Below the pieces are notes generated by a model. That model saw nothing but the letters and a program-made list of their open reading frames with translations. It searched no databases and was not told the DNA's origin. A DNA stretch of 32,487 bases, from NCBI GenBank assembly GCA_947449875.1, contig CANFSY010000018.1:1-32487 (forward strand). Direction: 5' to 3'. The translations under genes and the position numbers were made by a program. Below, piece by piece: positions 1-7,993 of the stretch. Position 1 is the stretch's first letter; each line of letters starts with the position of its first letter. The stretch comes from Paracoccaceae bacterium (GTDB lineage: Bacteria > Pseudomonadota > Alphaproteobacteria > Rhodobacterales > Rhodobacteraceae).

Positions 1-1
1 A

Positions 2-178
2 GCCCCGCTCGCCATCGCCTCGGGCATAACGCCCGACAATGCCGCGCACTATGCGGCGGATGTGGACTGTTTTCTTGTCGCCACCGGGATCAACCGGACC
101 GGCGATTTTTACAACATCGACCCGGCGCGGCTGTCCGCGCTGCTTGACCTTTGCCGCGCATATGGAGCACCGAAATGA
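2..178 (+). CDS. BtpA/SgcQ-family protein, C-terminal fragment (gene runs off the left edge)
   Basis: This frame is open from the first bases and ends at TGA 176-178, so only the last 58 residues are visible. It reads as the end of a TIM-barrel protein: an ASGITPDN turn near the start, then DCFLVATGI, then a GDFYNIDP segment and a short final helix. That order (late beta-strand with SG, then a strand ending in V-[GA]-T, then a GD..N.[VI]DP loop) is typical of the BtpA/SgcQ family. BtpA is linked to photosystem I stability in cyanobacteria, while SgcQ-like members occur in sugar or nucleoside clusters; the reaction is not established. The stop overlaps the next gene by ATGA, so the two are translationally coupled. 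Family assignment is moderate because most of the protein is missing. Confidence 0.6.
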   Translation, partial: APLAIASGITPDNAAHYAADVDCFLVATGINRTGDFYNIDPARLSALLDLCRAYGAPK

Positions 179-813
179 CCGATCCCAAAGGCCCACGGGA
201 CAACCGCTGGTATCTTTCCCTGATGTCGCCCAACACCAAGGGCCCGAAATTCGCATGGCTTGACCCGACATCGATTTATATCAACGCGGCCGCATTTCAG
301 GATCTGCTGGACGATTTGATCGCCGACCTTGCCGGTGTCGCGTTTGATGTGGTTGGTGGGTGCGATGCCATGGGGTTTGTTCTGGGCGCTGGTTTGGCCG
401 CGCGCACGGGCAAGGGGTTTTTGCCGGTACGCAAGGCGGGTAAGCTATGCGTTGACACAGACCGCGTCAGCTTCACCAACTACTCGGGCAAGACCCAAGA
501 CATGGAAATGCGCCTGCCTGCTTTTGCCAAGGGCACGCGCGTGTTGCTTGCTGACCAGTGGATACAAACCGGCGGCACAATGGAAGCTGCCATCCAACTG
601 GTGGAACGCCAAGGTGGTGTCGTGGCCGGATTGGCGACCATCGCCATGGAAACCTGTGACGCCACAGACGATTTCGCCCGTCGTTTCCCCGTCGCCGCTG
701 CCGTGGTGCCGGGCAGCCAATGGCATGTCGAATGCAACGCGCAGGACTTGTCCAGCTTCAAGACCTATCAACCTGCGCGCACCTTCCCCACCGCAGGCCG
801 CACCGCCGGCTGA
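175..813 (+). CDS. adenine-phosphoribosyltransferase-like type I PRTase
   Basis: Encodes 212 residues of a type I phosphoribosyltransferase, a fold that moves phosphoribosyl groups between PRPP and a base. Residues about 58-92 (DVVGGCDAMGF, then LAARTGKGFLPVRKAGKL) follow the APRT pattern VVGIExRGF...PFVPVRKPGKL. The PRPP loop is at 123-135 (VLLADQWIQTGGT). In it, the second Asp of the usual DD pair is Gln and the usual Glu before TGGT is also Gln, so substrate or metal handling may differ from classical APRT. The ATG at 175 was chosen because it forms an ATGA overlap with the upstream stop. An in-frame ATG at 151 lies inside the upstream gene. prs, which makes PRPP, follows within about 30 bases, suggesting a base or nucleoside salvage or degradation unit. 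The exact base is unknown. Confidence 0.72.
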   Translation: MTDPKGPRDNRWYLSLMSPNTKGPKFAWLDPTSIYINAAAFQDLLDDLIADLAGVAFDVVGGCDAMGFVLGAGLAARTGKGFLPVRKAGKLCVDTDRVSFTNYSGKTQDMEMRLPAFAKGTRVLLADQWIQTGGTMEAAIQLVERQGGVVAGLATIAMETCDATDDFARRFPVAAAVVPGSQWHVECNAQDLSSFKTYQPARTFPTAGRTAG

Positions 814-840
814 CCCATGAACACCCTGATCGAGGTTCCC

Positions 841-1860
841 ATGCCCACCCTGAACGAGCCGAAACTGATCGCTGGCAATGCCAACCTTAGCCTTGCCCGC
901 GCCATAGCCCGGCGCATGTCGATACATCGGGGCGGTACGGTGAACCTTGTGGATGCAAGGGTGGAACGGTTCAACGATCAGGAAATCTTTGTCGAGGTGT
1001 TCGAAAACGTGCGCGGCGAGGATATGTATATCATCCAGCCCACCTCTAACCCCGCCAATGACAACTTGATGGAACTGTTGATCATGGCTGATGCGCTGCG
1101 CAGATCTTCTGCCAGCCGCATCACTGCCGTCATCCCCTATTTCGGCTACGCCCGACAAGACCGCCGCGCCAAGGCCCGCACCCCCATCAGCGCCAAACTG
1201 GTCGCCAATCTGATCGCCCAATCCGGCGTTGACCGGGTTTTGACGCTTGATTTGCACGCAGCCCAAATTCAGGGATTTTTCGACTGCCCAGTCGACAATC
1301 TGTACGCCAGCCCCGTCTTCGCGCTGGATATCGCGCATCACTTCAAGGGCCGGATGGACGACTTGATGGTGATCTCGCCTGACGTGGGCGGTGTGGCGCG
1401 GGCGCGTGAATTGGCAAAGCGCATCGGCGCGCCTTTGGCCATCGTCGACAAACGGCGCGAAAAAGCGGGCGAAGTGGCGGAAATGACGGTGATCGGCAAT
1501 GTCACCGGCAAAACCTGCATCATTGTCGACGATATCTGCGACACGGCAGGCACCCTGTGCAAGGCTGCCGAGGTGCTGATCGAAAACGGCGCGGTCGAGG
1601 TTCACGCCTATATCACCCACGGCGTTCTGTCGGGGCCCGCGATCGAACGCGTGCAAAAGTCGGTGATGAAATCGCTGGTCATCACAGACTCGATCGAACC
1701 TACCGCCTTGGTCAAAGCGGCCGCGAACATCCGCACGGTTCCCACAGCCCCGATGTTCGCCCAAGCGATCTTGAACATCTGGAACGGGACAAGCGTATCG
1801 TCTTTGTTCGAAACCGAAACCCTCATGCCGCATTACGAGGGGCTTTACAGTCCTGCTTGA
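841..1860 (+). CDS. prs: ribose-phosphate pyrophosphokinase (PRPP synthetase)
   Basis: Makes PRPP from ribose-5-phosphate and ATP in the cytoplasm, feeding purine, pyrimidine, NAD, His and Trp synthesis. The 339-residue length is typical. Visible landmarks are the flexible loop [10 protein letters not shown] (about 100-109), the metal/PRPP motif [11 protein letters not shown] (137-147) and the ribose-phosphate loop [10 protein letters not shown] (229-238). The start at 841 is preferred over the in-frame ATG at 817 because GAGG lies 5 bases upstream of 841. That start also gives the MPTLNEPKL-type N-terminus usual in Rhodobacteraceae, and no good ribosome site precedes 817. It lies directly after a phosphoribosyltransferase gene, so product and cosubstrate genes are adjacent. 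No clear terminator was seen after the stop. Confidence 0.95.
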   Translation: MPTLNEPKLIAGNANLSLARAIARRMSIHRGGTVNLVDARVERFNDQEIFVEVFENVRGEDMYIIQPTSNPANDNLMELLIMADALRRSSASRITAVIPYFGYARQDRRAKARTPISAKLVANLIAQSGVDRVLTLDLHAAQIQGFFDCPVDNLYASPVFALDIAHHFKGRMDDLMVISPDVGGVARARELAKRIGAPLAIVDKRREKAGEVAEMTVIGNVTGKTCIIVDDICDTAGTLCKAAEVLIENGAVEVHAYITHGVLSGPAIERVQKSVMKSLVITDSIEPTALVKAAANIRTVPTAPMFAQAILNIWNGTSVSSLFETETLMPHYEGLYSPA

Positions 1861-2255
1861 TTGTGGGCGGCGGATCGACCACTCTAGTTCTGTTAGGGAT
1901 TCAAGTTGTTAAGCTAGTGGCGAAGAATTGTCGCTTGATCCGGTGAGGGCCTGTAATCAGTTTGAAGCTTGCCACCCGATTGTCGACGGCGGCATCATCC
2001 CGTCCCGCACTTGTCCACAATGCTTTGAGGGCGCATTGCCTCTTAAGACCACCACGGCGCCCAATTTGTCGATGATCTACATTAGTCACCATCGAGGCCA
2101 CTCAAACTGACCAACTGGTGGAGGCAAAGGCAAAAAACTTCCAACAAACCGGCTAAACGACGATGTCTGCACACTTGCCTGCTTGATTATAGCCGCAATT
2201 TCTTGAATGGCTTCGTGCAATGGGTGAGGCTGTTCCAACGCATGAGGTTGAGGTG
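1861..2255. other. 395-base gap without a convincing gene
   Basis: This stretch separates prs from the glycosyltransferase gene. Its base composition appears lower in G+C than its flanks. Two short open frames exist, about 60 codons on plus (1928-2110) and about 66 codons on minus (1901-2101). Neither has a good ribosome site or a recognisable domain. The minus frame is rich in Arg and Lys and could be a scrap of a mobile element, but I could not name a family. No strong promoter or terminator was recognised. The ribosome site for the next gene lies at its right end. Confidence 0.4.
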
Positions 2256-3581
2256 ATGATCAAAGTTCTGCATGTTGGTGCATCAGACAGCGTCGGCGGT
2301 GCGGCACGAGCGTCCTATAGGGTGCACCGCGCCTTGGTGGATCACGGCGAGGCGCTGGGTCTGTCATCGCGGTTTTTGGTCGATAAGAAACTCACAGACG
2401 ACCTCACTGTCATCGCCAGCACCTATGATCCTTGGTCCAAACCGATCTCGATGGCGCGTCGAATTCTACGCCGCGCCCTGCACCGCGTCATTTTTTTCCG
2501 ATTCCGAACAACCAATCAGACATTGCATTCCATTGCATGTGTCAGTCACGGTCTTATCAAGACGCTTAACCGCCTGCGTGAAGATGCCAACGAGATTGTC
2601 AACCTGCATTGGATCGCCGCCGATACGCTGTCGATTGAAGAAATCGGGCGTCTGCGTGGGGCGATTGTCTGGCGCATGGCTGACCAATGGCCATTTTGTG
2701 GGGCAGAGCATTACGTCGCCCCCCCCAAGCCGGGCGAACGTGATAGCCATGACCGTCGCTTCATCCTTGGCTATAGTCGCGACAGCCGCGAGGCCGGCGA
2801 GAGCGGCTTTGACGTAAACCGATGGGTCTGGCGGCGCAAGAAACGGGCCTGGCGCAGGCCTATGCATGTCGTTTGTACGACGCAGTGGATGGCTGATTGC
2901 GTCAAAGCGAGCGCGCTGATGGCGCACTGGCCCGTCCACGTCATTCCCAATCCAATCGATCTTGACAGCTTTTCCCCCGCTGATCGCGATGAGAGCCGCC
3001 GCTTGCTCGGCCTGCCTACAGATCGCCCGCTGATCTTGTTCGGTGCCGTTTCGGCCACGAGCGATTCGCGTAAAGGAGCAGATCTGCTGATGGATGGCCT
3101 GGCTGCGCTGCGCAAAGCTGTTGAAGGAACGCCGCTGGCCTCGTTTGAACTGGTCATCTTCGGTGCGCAAAGCTTCCGCACGCCCATCGAGACAGAGTTT
3201 GAGGTGCATTTTTTCGGACATGTGGAACAGACTGAAACATTGCGCAGGCTTTACGCGGCGGCGGACGTGTTTGTGATCCCGTCACGCCAAGAGGCCTTCG
3301 GGAATACCGCAGCAGAGGCTCAGGCCTGCGGCACACCTGTTGTTGCCTTTGCAGGGGGCGGACCGGCAGAGATCATCGCCGACGACGAGACTGGCAAGCT
3401 TGCCGCCCGGTTTGATCCGATTTCGCTTGCCGAAGCGATCCACTGGGTCATGGAAGATGGTGCGCGAAATCACGCGCTTGGCCATGCCGCCCGCCTGCGG
3501 GCCCAAGCCCTTTTCAATTCGCGGCGTATTGCTATGCTTTACGCGGAAGTTTACGCCAAAGCGTTGAACGAAAAGTACTAG
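2256..3581 (+). CDS. GT4-family glycosyltransferase
   Basis: Encodes 441 residues of a GT-B fold retaining glycosyltransferase, a cytoplasmic enzyme using a nucleotide sugar. The N-terminal acceptor domain begins MIKVLHVG followed by GGAARASYR, and DQWPFCGAEHY at about 143-153 matches the DMWPFTGGCHY-type motif of a WcaC-like GT4 subfamily. The C-terminal donor domain has RKGADLL and an EX7E motif within PSRQEAFGNTAAEAQACG (342-359; the two Glu are about 346 and 354), followed by AGGGPAEII. The ATG at 2256 is preferred over the ATG at 2220 because a GAGG-type ribosome site sits just upstream and the shorter form begins at the Rossmann strand. It stands alone, between a gene-poor gap and a convergent operon, with no other polysaccharide gene adjacent. 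Acceptor and sugar are unknown. Confidence 0.85.
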   Translation: MIKVLHVGASDSVGGAARASYRVHRALVDHGEALGLSSRFLVDKKLTDDLTVIASTYDPWSKPISMARRILRRALHRVIFFRFRTTNQTLHSIACVSHGLIKTLNRLREDANEIVNLHWIAADTLSIEEIGRLRGAIVWRMADQWPFCGAEHYVAPPKPGERDSHDRRFILGYSRDSREAGESGFDVNRWVWRRKKRAWRRPMHVVCTTQWMADCVKASALMAHWPVHVIPNPIDLDSFSPADRDESRRLLGLPTDRPLILFGAVSATSDSRKGADLLMDGLAALRKAVEGTPLASFELVIFGAQSFRTPIETEFEVHFFGHVEQTETLRRLYAAADVFVIPSRQEAFGNTAAEAQACGTPVVAFAGGGPAEIIADDETGKLAARFDPISLAEAIHWVMEDGARNHALGHAARLRAQALFNSRRIAMLYAEVYAKALNEKY

Positions 3582-3626
3582 GATCTGTTCAGACAAGCAG
3601 GGCCACCCCTACCGGATGCATAGAAA

Positions 3627-3653
3627 CGAAAAACATTTCCGCTTAAGTGCGGA
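3627..3653 (-). terminator. weak candidate terminator of the glpR-permease operon
   Basis: Read on the minus strand, a 5-bp stem (TCCGC pairing with GCGGA, loop of six) spans 3653-3638 and includes the stop codon of the permease gene. It is followed by AATG and a run of five T at 3632-3628. The stem is short, so this is only a plausible terminator. It lies between convergent genes. Confidence 0.35.
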
Positions 3654-4437
3654 TCACAAACCCTCTTGCGATGTGATTGCGCACCAAGAAAATCATCAAA
3701 ACGCCTGGCACCAGCGAAAACACGGTCATGGCCATAACAAGGCCCCAATCTGTTTGAAAGGTGAAAAGCGCCGTTATGGCTTGGGTGATAGGTTTTCCAG
3801 CACTTACGGTTAATATTCGGGCAAAGACAACTTCAACCCACGAAAAAATAAAGCAAAAGAATGCTGCCACTGCAACGCCAGGAGCAATAGCAGGGATGAG
3901 GAAGCGTACAAAAAAACCCGAGCGACTGTGGCCGTCGATAAAAGCCATTTCATCAAAGGATCGGGGTATGGCTGCAATGAAGCTTTCAAGTATCCAGATT
4001 GCAATCGGCAGGTTGAACACGCAATGCACCAGGGCGATTCCAACCGGCGAATTGATCATCCCGACCCGCGCAAACAATATAAAAATGGGCAGGGACAAAA
4101 CCACGGGGGGAGTGACACGAAAGGCCAGCAGGAACATCAAGAAATGCCTGTCGCCCACAAAACGAAATCGCGCCAAGCCGTAAGCGGCGGGCAAACCGGC
4201 AATCAGACAGAACACCACGTTCAAGGACACATAGGTCACAGAATTTCCGATTGAGGCGCGCAGGTCCGGCCTCTGAATAATGTTAATATAGTTATATAGG
4301 CCAAAACTGCCGACAGGGACCCCTTCTGCCCCCAGTGTGGCGGTTAAACTTAACGCCATAGCCTGCACCAAGGGCAATACCACAAATCCCGCCAAGGCAA
4401 TACAGCCAGCCAAGCGCAATAGGCCAGCGCGCGTCAT
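3643..4437 (-). CDS. ABC transporter permease, paralogue of GlpQ
   Basis: Encodes 264 residues of an inner-membrane importer permease of the binding-protein-dependent (MalG-like) class, with about six hydrophobic segments. The cytoplasmic EAA-type loop reads FDEMAFIDGHSRSGFFVRFLIP. It aligns closely with the glpQ product at 11029-11835, sharing PAAYxxxRxxFxGDxH, ALxHCxFNxPxAxWILExF and VAAFFCFxFSWVE. The start was set at 4437, where ATG overlaps the stop of the upstream permease (ATGA), rather than at 4491 inside that gene. No ATPase or binding-protein gene is beside it, so it either borrows the GlpS/GlpT ATPases and GlpV or depends on parts elsewhere. The real substrate is unknown; a polyol or glycerol is an inference from paralogy and position. 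Confidence 0.88.
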   Translation of the reverse strand: MTRAGLLRLAGCIALAGFVVLPLVQAMALSLTATLGAEGVPVGSFGLYNYINIIQRPDLRASIGNSVTYVSLNVVFCLIAGLPAAYGLARFRFVGDRHFLMFLLAFRVTPPVVLSLPIFILFARVGMINSPVGIALVHCVFNLPIAIWILESFIAAIPRSFDEMAFIDGHSRSGFFVRFLIPAIAPGVAVAAFFCFIFSWVEVVFARILTVSAGKPITQAITALFTFQTDWGLVMAMTVFSLVPGVLMIFLVRNHIARGFVIRT

Positions 4438-5306
4438 GGGATATCTCCTGCGGCCTGTTTCCCGACCTCGCGCAGTTTCACAAAGACCCACACCAGCGTC
4501 AGCACAAAAACAAAATCCACCATCGCCCGTGCCGCGGCCGTGCCGTAACTGTAGGCCTTGATCTCCTCGCCCAATTCCAATGACAGGAATGTTGTCGCAT
4601 CATTGGGACCACCTGCGTTAATCGTCATGACCTCGGTGTAAATCATAAAACTGTCGACCAGCCGCAAAAGCATCACGATCCACAAAGCACCGGAAATCTG
4701 GGGCAATTCGATCCAGCGAAACACGGCCCAGCGTGAGGCGCTGTCGACCGCAGCCGCCTGATAATAGGCCGGCTGGATTGAAGACAGGCCGGCATAAGCC
4801 AGCACCACAACCAGCCCCAACCAATGCCACGTATCGACCAGCAAGATCAGGGCCCAAGTGTGTACGGCGGTGAATTTATAATCCAGATACAGATGAAGTG
4901 CGCTGAGGATTTGGCCGCCCAACCCCTCGGGCCGGAGGAGTGCAAGCCAAAGACCGGCGATCATATTTGTCGGTACGACCAAGGGTATGGACAAACACAT
5001 CAACATCACCGTCGCCCAGACGGGCTGCATCTTGCGCAGCATCAAGGCAGTGGCGATCCCCAAGGGCAGTTGGATGGAAATCGCCAAGGTGGAAAACAAC
5101 GCACTTCGCCCAAGGCTGGCCCAAAAGCGCGGAGCCGTTACGATCAGCTTATACCAGTCGGTTCCCACCCACAGCACTTTGTCCAGACTGAAGATGTCGT
5201 GAAACGAATAGTTCAAAACGGCAAGCATCGGCAAAACAGCAACAAAGATCATCACCACACCGGCCGGAATCATCAGCGCCCAAGCGGCGTTATTGTGCGG
5301 TTTCAT
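4434..5306 (-). CDS. ABC transporter permease, paralogue of GlpP
   Basis: Encodes 290 residues of a MalF-like inner-membrane permease. Hydrophobic segments begin near residues 10, 70, 105, 150, 205 and 260. The EAA-type loop region is QPAYYQAAAVDSASRWAVFRWIELPQI, nearly matching that of the glpP product (QAYYQAARIDQASRWSVFRFIELPKM). Both also share LLRxxDSFMIYTE and a GGP...TTFLS segment near the C-terminus. It starts 37 bases after the glpR stop and overlaps the second permease by four bases, so glpR and the permease pair look like one transcript. No neighbouring ATPase or solute-binding gene exists on this strand. It probably arose by duplication of glpP, or came from a sister polyol transporter. 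Confidence 0.88.
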   Translation of the reverse strand: MKPHNNAAWALMIPAGVVMIFVAVLPMLAVLNYSFHDIFSLDKVLWVGTDWYKLIVTAPRFWASLGRSALFSTLAISIQLPLGIATALMLRKMQPVWATVMLMCLSIPLVVPTNMIAGLWLALLRPEGLGGQILSALHLYLDYKFTAVHTWALILLVDTWHWLGLVVVLAYAGLSSIQPAYYQAAAVDSASRWAVFRWIELPQISGALWIVMLLRLVDSFMIYTEVMTINAGGPNDATTFLSLELGEEIKAYSYGTAAARAMVDFVFVLTLVWVFVKLREVGKQAAGDIP

Positions 5307-5343
5307 GCCATTCCCACGACATCAACGGACTGTTTGTGCGCTG

Positions 5344-6102
5344 TCATGGCAAGTTTATCTTCGTTTGCCACTCTCGACAGCGCTGGGTCAGATCGTTGGG
5401 CAGCGGTAGGTCGGTAAAGACCTCGGATATCTCGCGCAGCGAGGCAAGGCGCACAGGCGCTGTCCGCGCCAGTTTGGAATGATCGCAAACCAAGAAAGTG
5501 CGGCGCGCTTGGCGAATGATGGCCTTGGCCACGCGCACCTCGGCCAAGTCATAGTCCAGCAACTCGCCCTCGGCATCCAAGGCCGATGCGCCGATGATGG
5601 CAACGTCTACCTTGAACTGCTCAAAGAAATGCGTCGTCAACTCGCCCACCAAGCCGCCGTCAGACCGGCGCAGCGCCCCGCCCGCCACCATGACATCGCA
5701 GCCCGGGTTGGCGGCCAGAATGTTGGCCACGTTCATGTTGTTGGTGATCACCGTCAGGTTGCGGTGGTGCAGCAATTCGCGCGCCACAGCCTCGGTCGAG
5801 GTGCCAAGGTTGATGATAATGGAGCAGTTGTCCGGAATCGCCGCCGCACAGGCCCGCGCGATGGCGGCCTTGGCCCCCTCGTTCAGGCGGCGGCGTTCGT
5901 CGTAGCCAAGGTTGGTCACGCCGGTGCGCGGCACAGCGCCACCGTGCACCCTGTCCAGATAGCCGGTGTCGGCCAGTTCGGTCAAATCGCGGCGGATGGT
6001 TTGCAATGTGACATCAAAGCGTTGGGCGAGATCATCGACAACCACCCGCCCTTGGGTTTTGGCGATATCCAGAATTTCGCTTTGTCGAAAGCTTAACGCC
6101 AT
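5344..6102 (-). CDS. glpR: DeoR-family glycerol regulon repressor
   Basis: Encodes 252 residues. The N-terminal winged helix-turn-helix covers about residues 1-57 (FRQSEILDIAKTQGRVVVDD, then LAQRFDVTLQTIRRDLTEL and a DRVHGGAV wing). It is followed by a DeoR C-terminal sensor domain with IIINLGTSTEAVA, the phosphate-binding type loop of this family. GlpR repressors typically respond to glycerol-3-phosphate. The ATG at 6102 is preferred over a GTG at 6123 because AAAGGGAACAGGG lies just upstream and MALSFRQ is a normal N-terminus. It is divergent from glpD across 274 bases that hold inverted repeats, which fits autoregulation plus control of the glycerol operon. It is followed by the two orphan permease genes. 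Confidence 0.85.
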   Translation of the reverse strand: MALSFRQSEILDIAKTQGRVVVDDLAQRFDVTLQTIRRDLTELADTGYLDRVHGGAVPRTGVTNLGYDERRRLNEGAKAAIARACAAAIPDNCSIIINLGTSTEAVARELLHHRNLTVITNNMNVANILAANPGCDVMVAGGALRRSDGGLVGELTTHFFEQFKVDVAIIGASALDAEGELLDYDLAEVRVAKAIIRQARRTFLVCDHSKLARTAPVRLASLREISEVFTDLPLPNDLTQRCREWQTKINLP

Positions 6103-6283
6103 ACCCTGTTCCCTTTTGCGCACACCGTGCCAAACGAATGTTCCATCAGGTTGCGTCTTTGATCAAGCCCTTATGCTGCGCCAAGGCAAAATCGGTGTTT
6201 TTCTGCAGTGCGGCGTTATTTTTCCACGTTTTCCCAAGGCCATCGCCGCTTCCCTGTACCAATGCTGCACATGCGCTAAAATG

Positions 6284-6314
6284 TTCGGTTTGCGCGTTTT
6301 GGCGCGAAACCGAA
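6284..6314. promoter_or_regulatory. large inverted repeat in the glpR-glpD intergenic region, probable GlpR operator
   Basis: Arms TTCGGTTT (6284-6291) and AAACCGAA (6307-6314) are perfect complements. Inside them CGCG (6293-6296) and CGCG (6303-6306) extend the symmetry with one extra base. The left arm lies in AATGTTCGGT (6279-6288), close to the E. coli GlpR half-site WATGTTCGWT. A related sequence, AACGAATGTT, occurs at 6133-6142 close to the glpR start. A TTGACA at 6323-6328 just downstream could be a -35 box for glpD, but no convincing -10 was found. The pattern fits a repressor operator controlling both divergent transcripts; protein binding is inferred. Confidence 0.5.
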
Positions 6315-6376
6315 AAAAATAGTTGACACAGGGGGTTCAAATGGTGCCCCCTGCGACTCGTTCGGAGGGACTGCAC

Positions 6377-7993
6377 ATGGCCAGTTTAGACCAGCCCACA
6401 GTGGCTGATCTGTTCATCATCGGCGGCGGCATCAACGGGTGCGGCATCGCGCGTGATGCTATTGGCCGTGGGCTGTCGGTTGTGCTGGCCGAGCAGGGCG
6501 ATCTGGCGCAGGCGACCTCTTCTGCGTCCACCAAGCTGTTTCACGGCGGGTTGCGGTACCTAGAGTATTTCGAGTTTCGCTTGGTGCGCGAGGCCTTGGA
6601 AGAGCGTGAAACCTTGCTGGTTGCCATGCCCCATATCTCGTGGCCGATGCGCTTTGTGTTGCCCTATCACCGCGACATGCGCTTTGAAGGCGATACCCCC
6701 ACGGGGCGGCTGATTGCTACTTTTATGCCATGGATGAAGGGGCGCAGGCCCGCTTGGCTGATCCGCCTCGGGTTGTTTTTGTATGACACGATGGGGGGTC
6801 GCAAGATATTGCCCGCCACGCGCACCCTTGATCTGAAAGCCGATGCGGCCGGAAAGCCGCTGCAAACGCGCTTTGAAAGGGCCTACGAATATTCCGACTG
6901 TTGGATCGAAGATTCCAAGCTTGTCTCGCTCAACGCCCGCGATGCGGCGGACAAGGGCGCGGTTATTTTGACGCGCACGCGGGTTGTCAGTGCACAACGG
7001 CAAGGCGATTTGTGGCAGATTGTCACGCAAGGCGCAGATGGCGCGCAAACCCACCACGCGCGGGCCTTGGTGAATGTCGGCGGGCCGTGGGTGGAGGATA
7101 TCATCCGCAACGTGGCGCGGATCAACTCCTCTGAAGGGGTGCGGTTGGTGCGCGGATCGCATATCGTCACCAAAAAGCTTTACGATCACGACCGGTGCTA
7201 TTTCTTTCAAGGGCAAGATGGCCGGATCATTTTCGCCATTCCTTACGAGCAGGATTTCACCCTGATCGGCACCACTGACAAAGACCACAAAGGCCCCCCC
7301 GGCGATCCGCAGTGCAGCGATGAAGAACGTGATTACCTGTGCGCCTTTGCCAGCCAATATTTCGCCAAGCCCGTCACCGCCGCCGATGTGGTGTGGTCCT
7401 ATTCCGGCGTGCGCCCACTGTACAACGACGGGGCCAAATCGGCCACCGCGGCCACGCGCGATTATGTTTTAAGCCTTGATGCCAACGGCCCGCCCTTGCT
7501 GAACGTGTTCGGCGGCAAGATCACGACGTATCGGCGCTTGGCCGAAGGGGCGCTTGCCAAGCTTTCCCCCTATTTCCCCGCCGCCAAACCCGCATGGACA
7601 GCGCGCGTGCCCCTGCCGGGCGGTGATTTTCCCGCGGGCGATGTTGGCCGCCTGACGGCAGAGTTGCAGCAAACCCACCCCTACCTGACCCCCTATTGGG
7701 CCGCCCGCCTGATCCGCGCCTATGGGATTGAGGCCGCTGTCATGCTGCAAGGGATGCGCTCTGCCGCGGATCTGGGGCGCGACTTTGGCGCCACCCTGAC
7801 CGAGGTCGAGGTGCGCTGGCTAATGGCCCATGAATTCGCCCGCGCAGCGGATGATATCGTTTGGCGGCGCACGAAACTCGGGCTTCGTATGACAAAAGCG
7901 CAAATCGCGGCGCTGCAAGACTTTATGGCGCCAGATGCGGCCCTGCCAAGGGGGGCGTCTTGGTCTGAAAAGAGGGTATCGCATGGCGCTTGA
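6377..7993 (+). CDS. glpD: aerobic glycerol-3-phosphate dehydrogenase
   Basis: Encodes 538 residues of a membrane-associated flavoprotein that oxidises sn-glycerol-3-phosphate to dihydroxyacetone phosphate and passes electrons to quinone. The FAD-binding Rossmann motif GGGINGCG starts at residue 16. It is followed by the GlpD signature region (SSASTKLFHGGLRYLEYFEFRLV) and the later GTTDKDH, SGVRPLYNDGAKSA and NVFGGKITTYRRLAE segments. Length is normal for the family. The start at 6377 was chosen because GGAGGGA lies 7 bases upstream; the in-frame TTG at 6323 and ATG at 6341 lack such a site. It is first in the glycerol operon and its stop overlaps glpS by 11 bases. The inverted repeat at 6284-6314 suggests control by GlpR. 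Confidence 0.95.
   Translation: MASLDQPTVADLFIIGGGINGCGIARDAIGRGLSVVLAEQGDLAQATSSASTKLFHGGLRYLEYFEFRLVREALEERETLLVAMPHISWPMRFVLPYHRDMRFEGDTPTGRLIATFMPWMKGRRPAWLIRLGLFLYDTMGGRKILPATRTLDLKADAAGKPLQTRFERAYEYSDCWIEDSKLVSLNARDAADKGAVILTRTRVVSAQRQGDLWQIVTQGADGAQTHHARALVNVGGPWVEDIIRNVARINSSEGVRLVRGSHIVTKKLYDHDRCYFFQGQDGRIIFAIPYEQDFTLIGTTDKDHKGPPGDPQCSDEERDYLCAFASQYFAKPVTAADVVWSYSGVRPLYNDGAKSATAATRDYVLSLDANGPPLLNVFGGKITTYRRLAEGALAKLSPYFPAAKPAWTARVPLPGGDFPAGDVGRLTAELQQTHPYLTPYWAARLIRAYGIEAAVMLQGMRSAADLGRDFGATLTEVEVRWLMAHEFARAADDIVWRRTKLGLRMTKAQIAALQDFMAPDAALPRGASWSEKRVSHGA

Noticed and set aside
445-1833. Long open frame of about 460 codons on the minus strand opposite the PRTase and prs genes
   Set aside because: It mirrors two well-identified plus-strand genes; its His/Gly/Arg-rich translation has no domain and is a by-product of high G+C coding sequence.
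1901-2110. Possible transposase scrap in the gap after prs
   Set aside because: The short frames on both strands match no transposase motif I can name, so they are left as unexplained sequence.
6323-6352. TTGACA as part of a full sigma-70 promoter for glpD
   Set aside because: The -35-like box is present but no -10-like hexamer lies 16-18 bases downstream, so only the motif is mentioned, not a promoter.
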